Below are positions 11,769 to 21,645 of a stretch of 64,000 nt of DNA, piece by piece. The stretch covers positions 13,398,546-13,462,545 of the forward strand of contig JAJEKV010000009.1 in NCBI GenBank assembly GCA_021234155.1, written 5' to 3'. The DNA comes from Isoetes taiwanensis. Its lineage: Eukaryota; Streptophyta; Lycopodiopsida; Isoetales; Isoetaceae. The translations under genes were made by a program, and so were the position numbers. How positions within the stretch are numbered: the first letter of the stretch is position 1; each line of letters opens with the position of its first letter. The notes beneath the pieces were generated by a model. The model had not been told where the DNA came from. It was given only the letters and a program-made list of their open reading frames with translations, and made no database searches.

Positions 11769-12089
11769 GGGTAAAAGCATGTTAGGGTGTCCCTTAAAAA
11801 GTATTATTTAGTGACTAAAAAAGTACCTAAAAAGGTACCCAGGACTGGGTACTGGGTACCTGTGTAATATCTCAAAAAAAGGTACATTCTAGAACTTTTA
11901 TATATATTTTGATCTCCAGTAGCATTATCTTTATCTTAACTTTGAATATTAATGCGTCCTTGACTTTTATTTTGGACTTTTGCACTAGTTTTAATGAAAA
12001 TAAAAATGAGAAAGTACCCAATTCTGAAGTACCTAGTGTATGTACTTTTGCAGGTTCCAAAAGTGGTACACCCTAACATGCTTTTACCC
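11769..12089. mobile_element. MITE, 321 bp, nested in the integrase
   Basis: The ends are perfect inverted repeats of about 21 bp beginning GGGTAAAAGCATGTTAGGGT. The flanks carry TTCC on both sides (11765-11768, 12090-12093), a 4-bp target duplication, or 5 bp if one end is one base shorter. It is AT-rich and non-coding. Removing it restores the integrase reading. The superfamily is not determined, since a 4-5 bp duplication is unusual for common plant families. Confidence 0.85.
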
Positions 12090-12463
12090 TTCCAACTCTC
12101 CGTTTTCAACTGGCTACTGCCCATAATCCGCCTGCTGCACTCAAAGAAAGGGTTTATCAATTGGAACAGTTGGATGAACTTAGAAGGGATGCTTATATTC
12201 GTGTTCTTCATGGACAACAGTTGCAAAAATCTTTACATGACAAACGTCTGAAGACAAAAACATTCAAAGAAGGAGATTTGGTTCTTCTTTATGATTCTCG
12301 GTACAAAAAAGTCGCATTTAATTAAAGTGGGACAAATCTCGAAATTTGGGACTCAGACTGAAAATGGGACTCATGCAAAAAAAAAAGTAAGTTGCGATTG
12401 AATCATTATTAGATTTTTCCTTGATAAAATAAGAATAACATTTACACACGACAATCCGAGAAG

Positions 12464-12725
12464 ATGAAGGGGGGTGGTGGAGAAAGAAGAGTCTACAGGA
12501 AGGGAAGACAGGAGGGAGGGAGGGAGGGAGAGAGGGGAAGTGGAGAAGGGGGCAAAGGGAGGGGAAGGGCAGGGGTCTCTTGGGGAAGGAGAGGAGGGGG
12601 GAGGGCAAAGGGGGGGGGTCTCTTGGGGAAGGGGGAGGGGAAGGGCAAAGGAGAGGGGGAGGTGTAGGGTCTCTTGGGGAAGGGGAGGAGGGGGAAGGGC
12701 AAAGAAGAGAAGGAGGGGCAGGTTA
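12464..12725. repeat. Polypurine (GGGAAGGGG) low-complexity tract
   Basis: The plus strand is almost entirely purine. Imperfect ~50-bp units contain GGGTCTCTTGGGGAAGG, seen at about 12570, 12617 and 12667. ORFs in all frames here are compositional artefacts. Such tracts can form triplex DNA. Confidence 0.75.
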
Positions 12726-14712
12726 AAAAAAAAATTCAAAAAAATAAAAGGATTAATTAGATAGCCGTAATAATATAATTAATTAACTATTTAATTAGAA
12801 AATAAAAAATTAAATAATTTAGACAATTCTGAGAAGTTTTTCTCGCCTCACGAGGCGAGAAAGGGCATGATTCCCCCCTTTGTTCTCCCCAAGCCTTCAG
12901 CAGAAGCCCCATTCGCGGATGGCCAGGGGTAAAAAACGGGCACCAAATATTTCTTTTGTTGGGCGCCCATTGAACCTTATACAAACTAAAAATAAAACTA
13001 AAAGAATTTAACATTAATCCTTCCCGACTGCCGAGTCGAGAAGGGAGGGATAGGAGATCTGCAGATATTTATAAAGAAAAGGGCTTGCCTTTTCTTAGGA
13101 GACATGGAAAATATATAAGGAGGATCAACCCGTTACAAGAGCTCCGAGAGCGACATGAAACAGTAATTATGGGACCGTGAATAGTCACCCTTGGGCCGTG
13201 AATAGTGACTGTTGAACAGTGAATAGGGATTTGTGGCCTAACTCCGGCATCAGGAATACAGATTTGCTCAGCGGATTGATTATGGCAGATGATCTATAAG
13301 CCTGTAGATGATCGAGAGAAGAAGTTACAAGAAAATCCGGGAAGATGCAGAGGTAGCCGATTATCTGCTCGGACCTGCTGGCTGGAGGAGGAACGGTCGA
13401 TCAGCTCAGATGAAGGCTGACCCATTCGATATCAAGATGAAGGCGACGTCATAGCTAGAGCTTTGGAGATGACCATGATGGGAAGACATCATGTCCAAAA
13501 TAGTGGTGTGCAACTGGTTAGAAATCCGGAGCTGAGAGCAGACATCGAGGAGAGGACGGCGGGTGCGGCTTGAGGAGTCTTTGGCTATGGCGATTGCCCT
13601 AATCGCCGGAACTGGCTTGCATAGTTCCTCCATGGCCGCCATGGTCGCAACCTGAATAAACCCTTTGAACCTGAACTAGTGAGTCGAGACGGATTAGGAA
13701 TGAAGAAAAGACAGAATATACAGCGTCTTTAAGCCTGAACCTTCTGTTTGCAGCCGACTGTAGAGCGTCTTGTTTGCAGAATCCTTCAGAACCGTCTATA
13801 TTGAAAACAGAAGAGCGTCTTGTTTCCAGCCGAATCTTTCAGTCCCTGGCTCCCTGCCGAATCTTTTAATCGGCCCAATATAGGCCCGGTTTTTGTAGAA
13901 TGAAGACCCTGGATCCTTCTTCAGCAGTTCCTTGCATGGCCATGGAGCAGCAGGAAAGCCGAGTCTGAGGGATCTACAGCTCCGAAACGGCAGCACTGCA
14001 TACTCTGTTTTTAATTCCGGCTCTTGGCAGCGGAAGGTAAAGCATGACGATTAGCAAAAGAAATAAGAGTCATACCTTCTAAAAAGCTCTGCCATAGCCT
14101 TCTTGCTCACGACTCTTTCCGATTTGCCATAGCCTTCTTGCTCACGACTCTTTCCGATTGATTCTTTTTTTCATGTATGCCCGATCCTTGCTCCCAACTC
14201 AACCGATTTTTTTTTCGCATCTTTCCATGGTACTTTCCACTGGGTAAGAACTACATCTTACCAGCCATAGCCAGGAGCTTCAATGCTTCGATGCCGTAGC
14301 CAAGATTTTGGGCATTCTCCATAGCCACGGCGTAAGTGTACCAAATTTCAGCAGTGACACATGTCCTAAATCTCTCTTGTTTTCAAAGGTATGTACCAAA
14401 TCCCCTCCCCCCCTTTTTTAAATTTCAAATTTCGAATTTAAGCATGGGTGGGAGAAAAAAGCGGGATATAAATTGTACGTAACAAAGAAAGGCGGGGTAT
14501 AGCGTGGCCAATTATTAAAATCCTTATGATTAAAATCCTTATAGCGTGGACTATCATTTTATTAGTGTCACCTATATAAATATTTGAATTTTTGTCGCGA
14601 ATTGATAGCATGGTTGTGTGTTTATATATGTATGCTTGTATAATCATATTTTACCCCTTATGTTGACCTTAGAGTTGCTAGGCATATTATTCTTATATCT
14701 AAGATAAAAAGT

Positions 14713-14970
14713 GGACCGTGTGCTAGTATGCTAATGCGTGTATTATGAAATTGTGGTAGTATAAAGTACTAATGTGTGCTAATTAAGGTGTGCTAGTATA
14801 AAAATGCTAATGTGTGCTAATACTAATGTGTGCTTTGTATGGACCGTGTGCTAGTATGCTAATGTGTGTATTATGAAATTGTGGTAGTATAAAGTACTAA
14901 TGTGTGCTAATTAAGGTGTGCTAGTATAAAAATACTAATGTGTGCTAATACTAATGTGTGCTAGTATAAA
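14713..14970. repeat. Tandem duplication, period 128 bp, of GTGTGCTA-rich DNA
   Basis: Two copies start GGACCGTGTGCTAGTATGCT at 14713 and 14841 and stay nearly identical for about 128 bp. Within each, the short motif (C)TAATGTGTGCTA repeats several times. Confidence 0.75.
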
Positions 14971-15047
14971 AACAATTGTCAAATAATACTAATGTGTGCC
15001 CTTGAAAGCAAAAATAATCTCTGGCCCTTGAAATTGCCTTTTTTTTT

Positions 15048-15455
15048 ACTCTGAGCTGCCTAAAACCTGCGTTTTTCGCTTTGAGCTGCCTTTCTCGACT
15101 CGCGAGTCGAGAAAGGCCTCCCCACCCCTAAAATCTGCGTTTTTTAAACTTTGGTTGCCTTTCTCAACTCGCGAGTCGAGAAAGGCCTTCTGACCCCTAA
15201 AACTTGCGTTTTTTGCTTTGAGCTGCCTTTCTCGACTCGCGAGTCGAGAAAGACCTTTTGACCCCTAAAACTTGTGTTTTTCGCTTTGAACTGCCTTTCT
15301 CGACTCGCGAGTCGAGAAAGGCCTTCTGACCCCTAAAACTTGCGTTTTTTGCTTTGAGCTGCCTTTCTCGACTCGCGAGTCGAGAAAGGCCTTTTGACCC
15401 CTAAAACTTGCGTTTTTCGCTTTGAACTGCCTTTCTCGACTCGGAGTCGAGAATT
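15048..15455. repeat. Palindromic satellite array, about six units of 66-68 bp
   Basis: Each unit contains the 18-bp perfect palindrome CTCGACTCGCGAGTCGAG, extended by flanking CTTT/AAAG to 26 bp, followed by GGCC, a TGACCCCTAAAACTTGCG stretch and TTTTTCGCTTTGAGCTGC. Unit 2 has one C-to-A change in the palindrome, and the last copy lacks the central CG pair. The same core appears singly near 13030 and 5485. Confidence 0.9.
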
Positions 15456-16525
15456 GACTGTATTTTCCAAAAATGGCCTGTATTTTCCAAAAATGTCCCG
15501 TATTTTGCCTGTAGCATCACTTGACTAACTTGATTTTGTCTTTTGCAGTCCTTGTCTCAACCAGATAGTACATGCTTGGGAGCAATGAAAAGACCAGTTC
15601 ATTGAAGAAAGGTGCCGAGAAGAGAGTGGTGACATCAATTGCACATACAAGCACGTGGCCCATGAAGGAACTCATCATACAAATTTTATTCGTCTGTAAG
15701 TTGCTCCGTGACTTGGAGAGAGCTCCACGCGCCCTTTGCACTAGGTGGTTCATGTGTGAAGAGGTTGTAATCATTGTGATAATACGACCACTATGGTCTC
15801 TTCACCCATTGTAATATATATTGTAATGAGCCCATTTATAAATATAAGGTCTAGTATTTTTTGTTGATTAAGTAAACAATTTGCTTCATTTTTGTTGGAA
15901 TTTGTGATCTCTTGTCTACCCACCTAAGAAAATAGAGCCAAAATGTCTTGGTAAAGGAATTCACCCGCACGCGAAAAACTCTTATTTTGAGCCCCAAAAC
16001 AGGGACTCGACTCGCTATCGGAGAAAACTGGGAGAAAGCTTGGATGCACACTAACAGACAAAAATTCGAATTAAGGACAGTTTTCGGGTCGGGGTGCTCC
16101 TTTTTGTGTAAAATAACAGGGTTCCGAAAAAAAGTGGGAATGGAATGAGTCCCACTTTAATTAAATACGACTTAAAAATTTTTCGGGTAAACTTAAGTTT
16201 CGTTGGCTTGGCCCTTATCAAATTGTTCAAGTGGTTCAACCCAGCGTTTTCCAACTGGTCGAGTTAGATGGAACTCCATTACCTACACTGGTTAATAGCT
16301 TTCGCCTCAAAACATTTCATCCCACAGAAAGTGAAAATCAACAAACAGATGCTGTTCACGACGCAAACACAACAAAAAGTGATTAAAACAACGGCATATT
16401 ATATTATAGGTGGAATTTTTTTACAAAATGTGGGCACAGCCCAGCTATTTCCGCTATGGGCACTGCCCTATATACAAAAACGGGCTCAGAGCCCTATCTA
16501 CTAAAGACCTAAGAAGAAAATCCCT

Positions 16526-16792
16526 CTACTCCGGGTTCGGAGCAGAGGTGATGCGGAGGAGGTGGTAGAGGTTCTGCTCCGGGTCCCAGCAAAGGTACAG
16601 AACCACCTCCATCCCGTTGGTCTTCGGATCGAGATGTTCAGCCATCCCGGCACACCAGCCATCCATCGCCAGGCCACGATTGTGGCAGCGCCAGAGGTCC
16701 AGACAATCCATCTTACAGGTAATCCACTCCTGACAGTTAGAAGGCATAGTGCAGTTCTCATGCAAACCAGCCGCAGACATGCTGAGCGCCAT
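16526..16792 (-). CDS. Antisense accessory ORF in the 3' region of the Gypsy element, 88 aa
   Basis: An intact ORF opposite to gag-pol. It begins MALSMSAAGLHENCTMPSNC and has six Cys, nine Met and several Trp, with no recognised domain. A TATA-like box (CTATATAAGA on the minus strand, 16821-16830) lies about 30 bases before the ATG, and an ATTGG/CCAAT-type motif is at 16858-16866. The transcript leader would therefore be very short. Antisense accessory genes with their own promoters are known from other plant Gypsy elements. Regulating the host or the element is conceivable but is inference. It could also be a chance ORF, although coding-like composition and promoter placement argue against that. 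Confidence 0.5.
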   Translation of the reverse strand: MALSMSAAGLHENCTMPSNCQEWITCKMDCLDLWRCHNRGLAMDGWCAGMAEHLDPKTNGMEVVLYLCWDPEQNLYHLLRITSAPNPE

Positions 16793-16820
16793 TGGATGCT
16801 TTCACTTCACTCCTGGTTCG

Positions 16821-16830
16821 TCTTATATAG
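16821..16830 (-). promoter_or_regulatory. TATA-like box before the antisense ORF
   Basis: It reads CTATATAAGA on the minus strand, about 30 bases upstream of the ATG at 16792. Its position fits a plant core promoter driving the antisense ORF. Confidence 0.4.
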
Positions 16831-17320
16831 CCAACCGAGGAACTCTTTGTCGACGTGGACCAATCAAAAAAATAGCCAACGTGTTTGCAATGCAAGGCTG
16901 TTTCTAAAATGATAATCTTTTCTCCCGCTGCATATCTAGCCATGGTACCTTCTGACACATTCGTTTTAATGATATCCCACTTCTAGTTGCCAGCATTAAA
17001 TGCCATTCCTTCTTTTCACGCCCGTCGAACATTAAGGAGGAGTCCTTTGGCCACCTGTCACATCCGATCATTCTCTCACGTCTCATCTCCACCGTTCACT
17101 GCTTCTCCCTTTGTTGTTTGGGGACTTAGCCAAATTTTTGCCTCTCCATCGCCTCCTTGGCATCTTTCGACACCTGGCCCCATCAACGGTTGCAGTTTCG
17201 TCCTCATCATGCCTCTTCGCCTCCATTTGCGCGCCCTAAACCTTTTCGTCTCTCTGCGCTTTCGTCCTCCGTTCTCCGCTCTCCGCCTTTACATCACCAT
17301 TCTTTTCTGAAGCTCTTTGC

Positions 17321-19067
17321 CATGGCTGCACCAAGATTTCCTACACTTCAAGCTACTGCTCCCAGGGAACCGGCTCTTTTTGAGTCAGTATCTTTCTTGA
17401 CGCCCACCTTCCGTGAAGCCCTTGTTGGCCCGAATCGTGAAGTCGCAGAACGCCAGAAGCTTTACGAATTCTCACAAATGGAACTTCCGGCTCCAAATCC
17501 AGACCAGTTGAAGCAGTTCCTTGCTCACATCGTCAACATTCCGCATGGCTACACTACTGTGGTAGATGGCACCACCATTTCGCTGACCCAGCACCTGATT
17601 TCTGAGGTATTCCATATTCCTTTGCAAACCCCTTGTTTATCTTGGTCTGCCATACAGGATCTCGATGTCACTGAGTTTGGAGCTCCTGCTTATCAAGCAA
17701 ACGTGCATCGCCTGACAAATATTGACAAGCCCCATGAAACTTTTGTTAAGTTTTTGTGGCGCAAGTTCCTTGGGTATTCTATCAAGAACACCCATATCAA
17801 TAAGCCTTTCTATAATATGGTGATCACTGCTACTCACTCGAACAACCATATTGATTGGCCCCAATTGTTGTTCTACCGTCTTCTCCAAGAAGTTGACCGT
17901 CTTCGGGCTGCCACTTCTATCTCTGAAGTTTCCGTGGGAGGCCATCTTCAAGCCCTCATCTGTCATTACTTTCCTCCCACACCTCCTCATTCTCATGATT
18001 CCACTCAGCGATCCCTTCCTCAGACTCACCAAGTCGGCACTTCACGCCCTTCTTCTTCTGGTCATGTCAAAATTCCGCACTCACATGTCACAGTCTCCTC
18101 CTCCGCTACAGAATCCAAGCATTCCAGTTCACATCATGTTTCACAAACATCACAAACAAGGCAATAGCAGGCTCCACCACCACAACACCATCGCCAACTT
18201 TTGTATCAGTATCAGCAGGATGTTCAGGCTGCTGCTCTCAAGTTACAAGAATCCCAGGAAGCTCTCCTGAATGGGGTTCAAACGGCCCTGGATACCTCCG
18301 ACGCGGTTCACCGTGACCTTCATGCAGCTACCACGCCAGTTCAGACTCTAGAGACCCAGCTTCAAAACAAGCACGAGGCCTTTTTACAGGCCCGTGAAGA
18401 TCTCAAGGCTGCCCAAAATCAGATTACTCTGCTTGCAGATCAGCAGGCTCAGCTCCAAACCAAAATTCAGGACTTATTGGAGCAAAACAAGTCCAAAGAT
18501 ACCCTCCTGGGTAACAAGGAGAAAGATATTGCTAAGCTAGACGCCTTGTACTCCGAGCTTTGTGACAATTACAGCACTCAAGTTCAAAACCTTACAGAGC
18601 GTGACGCTCAAATTGCCTCTTTGACGGCTCAGCTTTCCACACAGACCTCTCAGCTCACATCTCTCCAAGATCAGCTTACGGAGGTTCAGAAACAGAAAAT
18701 TCTTGATGACGCTGAGATTGCCGTGCTTCGCCTCAATGCTCCTGGGCAATCCTCCTCACAGGTCAACACTTCTCAGAAACGGGTACGTGACCAATCACGC
18801 CTTCTGTTAGAAAAGGACAACAGGATCCGTGACCTCGAACAACAGCTACAGCAAGCTATTCAGTCTGCTGATGAGGCTCAGACCAAACTTGACGGCTATG
18901 TTACCATAGTTAGCAACCTGCCTGTTGATTTCCCTGTTCCTTCCTGTTATCTGGATTATGTGGTTGCCCGCCGCCACCTCTTTCTTCTGAAGTGGCATGG
19001 GGCTGATGGTCCCATGTTCCCCTACGCTTCCGCCGATTTTCTTCTGGATCGGCGAACTCTCTATTGA
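17321..19067 (+). pseudogene. Accessory sense ORF (coiled-coil protein) between integrase and 3' LTR, one amber stop
   Basis: One frame is open from ATG 17321 (MAAPRFPTLQATAPREPALF) to 19067, about 580 codons, except for a single TAG at 18165-18167 in a CAA-TAG-CAG context. The N-terminal ~210 residues form a compact domain (LYEFSQMELPAPN..., FLWRKFLGYSIKNTHINKPF, IDWPQLLFYRLLQEVDRLR) like the capsid-unrelated 'putative plant transposon protein' region of some large plant retroelements. A Ser/His/Pro-rich linker follows. After the stop comes a ~230-residue heptad-rich coiled coil (LETQLQNKHEAFLQAREDLK...). Codon use matches gag and pol. Its role is unknown; envelope-like ORF3 proteins of the Athila/Tat group occupy the same place. 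Confidence 0.7.
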
Positions 19068-19154
19068 AGACAAAGGTTTATCTTTGTGCCCTTTTGGTCT
19101 TTGATCTCATTCATCGCGAAGATCCGGTTTCATCACCTTGAGTTGTTCGCCCCA

Positions 19155-20307
19155 TGGCTTACATTTTTCATGATTTCTATCCGGGTGATCTGAGAGGAGA
19201 GATTTCGGGATGGGCCACAACAGAACTTTCAGGGTGACCCCACCCTTCAATGGTTGCTTCTGGATAACAACCCCTATCTAGCTGATCATGCTCAGACACA
19301 CGCTCTTCATCAAGAGTACATGCCTGAGCTTGCTATTCATTTGCCTCTCCTCGGGTAAGGCGGTGAGGGCCATTAGGAAGTACACAGGACATCCCGGGAT
19401 CTTCCCTTTGCACAAGTTTATATGCAGCACCTCGCAGGCTACAATCAACTGCGAGCTCTTTTGGATAGCAAGACAGTCCCCACGGGTTGGGATAGCCCTC
19501 CTGTAAATTCTCAGCTCACTGCTTCTGTTTGGGACTGGTGGTGCAAAGCTCTTGATCCGGCCCTTGTCCGTGTGAATTCGGGGCTTCAGGCTCACACCCA
19601 GCCCGGGCATGGTCCCTCTCCCTATGCTTCCCTGGGTGTCCCTCCACGCCCCAGGTTCCTGACATCTGATTGGCGTCTCCCCTTTTGGACCAAGGTCATG
19701 GATGGCCATGCTGGTTGGACTCCACCTCAGATCTCGACGGATCTCCGGTGGGATCCCCGTTTTGTTCGCTGCTCCAATTGGGAGGATGGTGCCACCCTTG
19801 ATAACACCATCAATTGGATCTACATCGCCAATGAGCGTGGTTGGCAACGCCCTACTGATGCTCTTCATGGTCTTGACACCTTCTTGCAGAATGCCGCCAC
19901 CTCACCAGATCCTTCAGTCCACCTTCAAGCTGGTTTCTGTGCTGCTCTCAAATGCATCCTGCTTTCCGGCTCCTTGAATCGGCGGCCCATCTTTCCTTTG
20001 CAATCCTAATGCGATTAATCGGTGCCTTCGGTCTCCAGACCTGCCTACTCATGGAGTGCCAGTTTGTTTCTTCTGACGCCCATGCTGCCCTTGAAGACAT
20101 GGCGCGCTCTCATTTTCTCATTGACGTCGATCCTGCCCTTAGGCTAAACACTCCTCCTACTCTCCAAATACGCCAGGATCTCATTGGCAAGTACCATAAT
20201 GGTGTCCTCCTCACTCCCGTGAGGATCACTTTCGGGCCCGATGGCTTCTGCGCCCCGAAACACTTCCTCCTTTTCTTCACACCGAGTGTGTCGTTTGGTG
20301 GGGGGAG
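19155..20307 (+). pseudogene. Second accessory ORF of the Gypsy element, degraded
   Basis: Coding-like fragments run from about 19155 (MAYIFHDFYPGDLRGE, then stops) through the open stretch 19422-20009, which contains WDWWCKALDPALVRVN and RFLTSDWRLPFWTKVMDGH. They continue in another frame at 20012-20300 (CQFVSSDAHAALEDMARSHF...). At least two frame changes and several stops show decay. No family recognised. It follows the coiled-coil ORF closely and probably formed part of the same subgenomic or read-through product. Confidence 0.5.
20297..20307 (+). promoter_or_regulatory. Polypurine tract
   Basis: GGTGGGGGGAG directly precedes the 3' LTR start TGTTAG at 20308, the expected site of plus-strand priming. 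Confidence 0.8.
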
Positions 20308-20874
20308 TGTTAGTCCCGTGCCTCCCAGTACCGCAGGGACTATTCATGCATACGACGGACCAGGTCAAGAACAAGGATCCACAGTCAACCACGGGTCAGT
20401 CGTCAAAGGCCCAGCAGAAGACCAAGCTGCAGACCACCAAGAGGCGGCGCTCAGACAAGTGATAGCCCGTCACCGCCCGCGTCAGCATGATTCTAGGCAC
20501 TTCAAGAGGCACCGCCAACATTCCTGCAAATCAGGCCTCCTTCCAGGAGTCGGCACCGAGATCAGTCAGAGTGTCTATATTGGGCCAAAGGCCATTGTAC
20601 TATATATATGAGTAGAGCTAGCACATGAGTTTTAGATGAGTTTTGAGTCTTGTCTCTTTTCAGTCTTCTCTCGATTGCGAGAGCTCATGTATGTTCATCA
20701 TTGATATCAATGAAGCTTATCATTTTCCTCTCATTGTTCTCTTTGTCTTGTTTTCTTCTTCTTGTTCTCTTCTTGCAAATCCCGCGTGACATAGTCCCCC
20801 GGATTCTCCTGTTAGATCCACGGGTCCTCACAGAGGGCTATCTTGCAGGAGTTCCCGAACCCAGACCCCAAACA
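20308..20874 (+). repeat. 3' LTR
   Basis: TGTTAG...AAACA, matching 5669-6230. It is followed by GCCAG at 20875-20879, the right target duplication. Confidence 0.92.
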
Positions 20875-20901
20875 GCCAGCTCTTCTATCAGATCCAATGT
20901 G

Positions 20902-20930
20902 TGTGTGTATGAGAGAGAGAGAGAGAGAAC
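20902..20930. repeat. GT/GA microsatellite
   Basis: A short (GT)n run followed by (GA)n, just outside the Gypsy element. Confidence 0.8.
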
Positions 20931-20934
20931 GAGA

Positions 20935-21545
20935 GCATGTTGGAGCCTAGGTGGCATGGTTGAGCCATTTTGGCATGTTGGAGCCTAGGTGGCATGTTGG
21001 AGCCACCTTGGCATGTTAGAGCTTAGGTGGCATGTTGGAGCACACGTGGCATGCTTGAGCCACCTTGGCATGTTTGAGCCACCTTGGCATGTTGGAGCCT
21101 AGGTGGCATGCTAGAGCCCATGTGGCATGTTTGAGCCACCTTGGCATGTTGGAGCCCACGTGGCATGTTTGAACCCACATGGCATGTTAGAATGGGCGTG
21201 GCATGTTTGAGCCAACTAGGTGGCATGGTTGATCCAGGGGTACAAAATTTGAACCATAAAAAATAACATACGAAATCAATTAAGCCATTGAAAAATATTT
21301 CATTAGAAATGGCATTTTTAGGCCATTAATGTTTGAATTAGAATATTGGAGCCACCTTGGCATGTTGGAGCCACCTTGGCATGTTGGAATGTTTGAGCCA
21401 CCTTGACATGTTGGAGCTCACGTGGCATGGTTGAGCCACCTTGGCATGTTGGAGCCTAGGTGGCATGTTGGAGCCCATGTAGTTTGAGCTACCTTGGCAT
21501 GTTTAAGCTACCTTGGCATGCTGAAGCCCACGTGGCATGTGCGAA
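20935..21545. repeat. Minisatellite of ~20-bp units in a higher-order duplication
   Basis: Units such as GGCATGTTGGAGCCACCTTG and a variant with CTAGGTGGCATG repeat through 20935-21235 and 21345-21545. A spacer (TTTGAACCATAAAAAATAAC... to CATTTCATTAGAAATGGCAT) follows each block at 21247-21325 and 21567-21640. The larger unit of array plus spacer is thus present twice, about 320 bp apart. ORFs through it are artefacts. Confidence 0.85.
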
Positions 21546-21645
21546 GCCAAATGGTAGATCCTAGGACACACCATTTGAACCATAAAAAATAACATATGAA
21601 ATAATTAAACCATTAAAAAACATTTCATTAGAAATGGCATTTTTA

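Larger units (their letters stand above)
12311..16171. mobile_element. 3.86-kb non-autonomous TIR element nested in the integrase
   Basis: The terminal inverted repeats are 23 bp with one mismatch: GTCGCATTTAATTAAAGTGG... at 12311-12333 against its reverse complement at 16149-16171. A-rich flanks look like a short duplication of AAAAA. No transposase is visible. The contents are a purine-rich tract (12464-12725), a 128-bp tandem duplication (14713-14970), a palindromic satellite (15048-15455), duplicated CATAGCC-containing segments near 14091-14160, and short ORFs without protein character. It interrupts the integrase between the codons for SRYK and the following basic stretch. Confidence 0.8.
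10976..16388 (+). pseudogene. Integrase domain, frameshifted and split by two DNA elements
   Basis: The HHCC zinc part is readable around 11040-11215 (HEGLGGGHFHGDTTARKIL... CDACQRVGRPT). The catalytic core starts WGMDFVGPIDP at 11281-11313, with the first Asp. Two frameshifts around 11460-11510 displace the second Asp motif (GDRGVHFIN in the other frame), and the Glu motif lies in YPQGNGLAESTNK. The core is then cut at 11768 by a 321-bp element, resumes at 12090 (a stretch ending KEGDLVLLYDSRYK), is cut again at 12310, and resumes at 16172 with the C-terminal FRWLGPYQIVQVVQPSVFQL and a stop near 16386. Each piece joins logically with the next, so both insertions post-date the coding sequence. 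Confidence 0.88.
5669..20874 (+). mobile_element. Full-length Ty3/Gypsy retrotransposon, probably Tat/Athila group, 15.2 kb
   Basis: Two near-identical LTRs, a 5-bp GCCAG duplication, primer site, polypurine tract and the order gag, protease, RT, RNase H, integrase define a Ty3/Gypsy element. The tRNA-Asp-like primer site, the DGGS protease motif and a very long region between integrase and 3' LTR with extra ORFs point to the Tat/Athila branch. About 4.2 kb of its length is two later insertions in the integrase (11769-12089 and 12311-16171). By eye the LTRs differ at roughly a dozen positions, so the insertion is fairly young. Several frameshifts in gag and integrase make this copy non-autonomous. 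Confidence 0.93.

Noticed and set aside
12464-12764. Overlapping long ORFs on both strands in the purine-rich tract
   Set aside because: Pure composition effect: Gly/Glu/Arg in one direction, Pro/Leu/Ser in the other, with repeated units and no domain.
15048-15455. Regularly spaced palindromic repeats resembling a CRISPR array
   Set aside because: The spacers are themselves near-identical and the context is a eukaryotic transposon, so this is a satellite.
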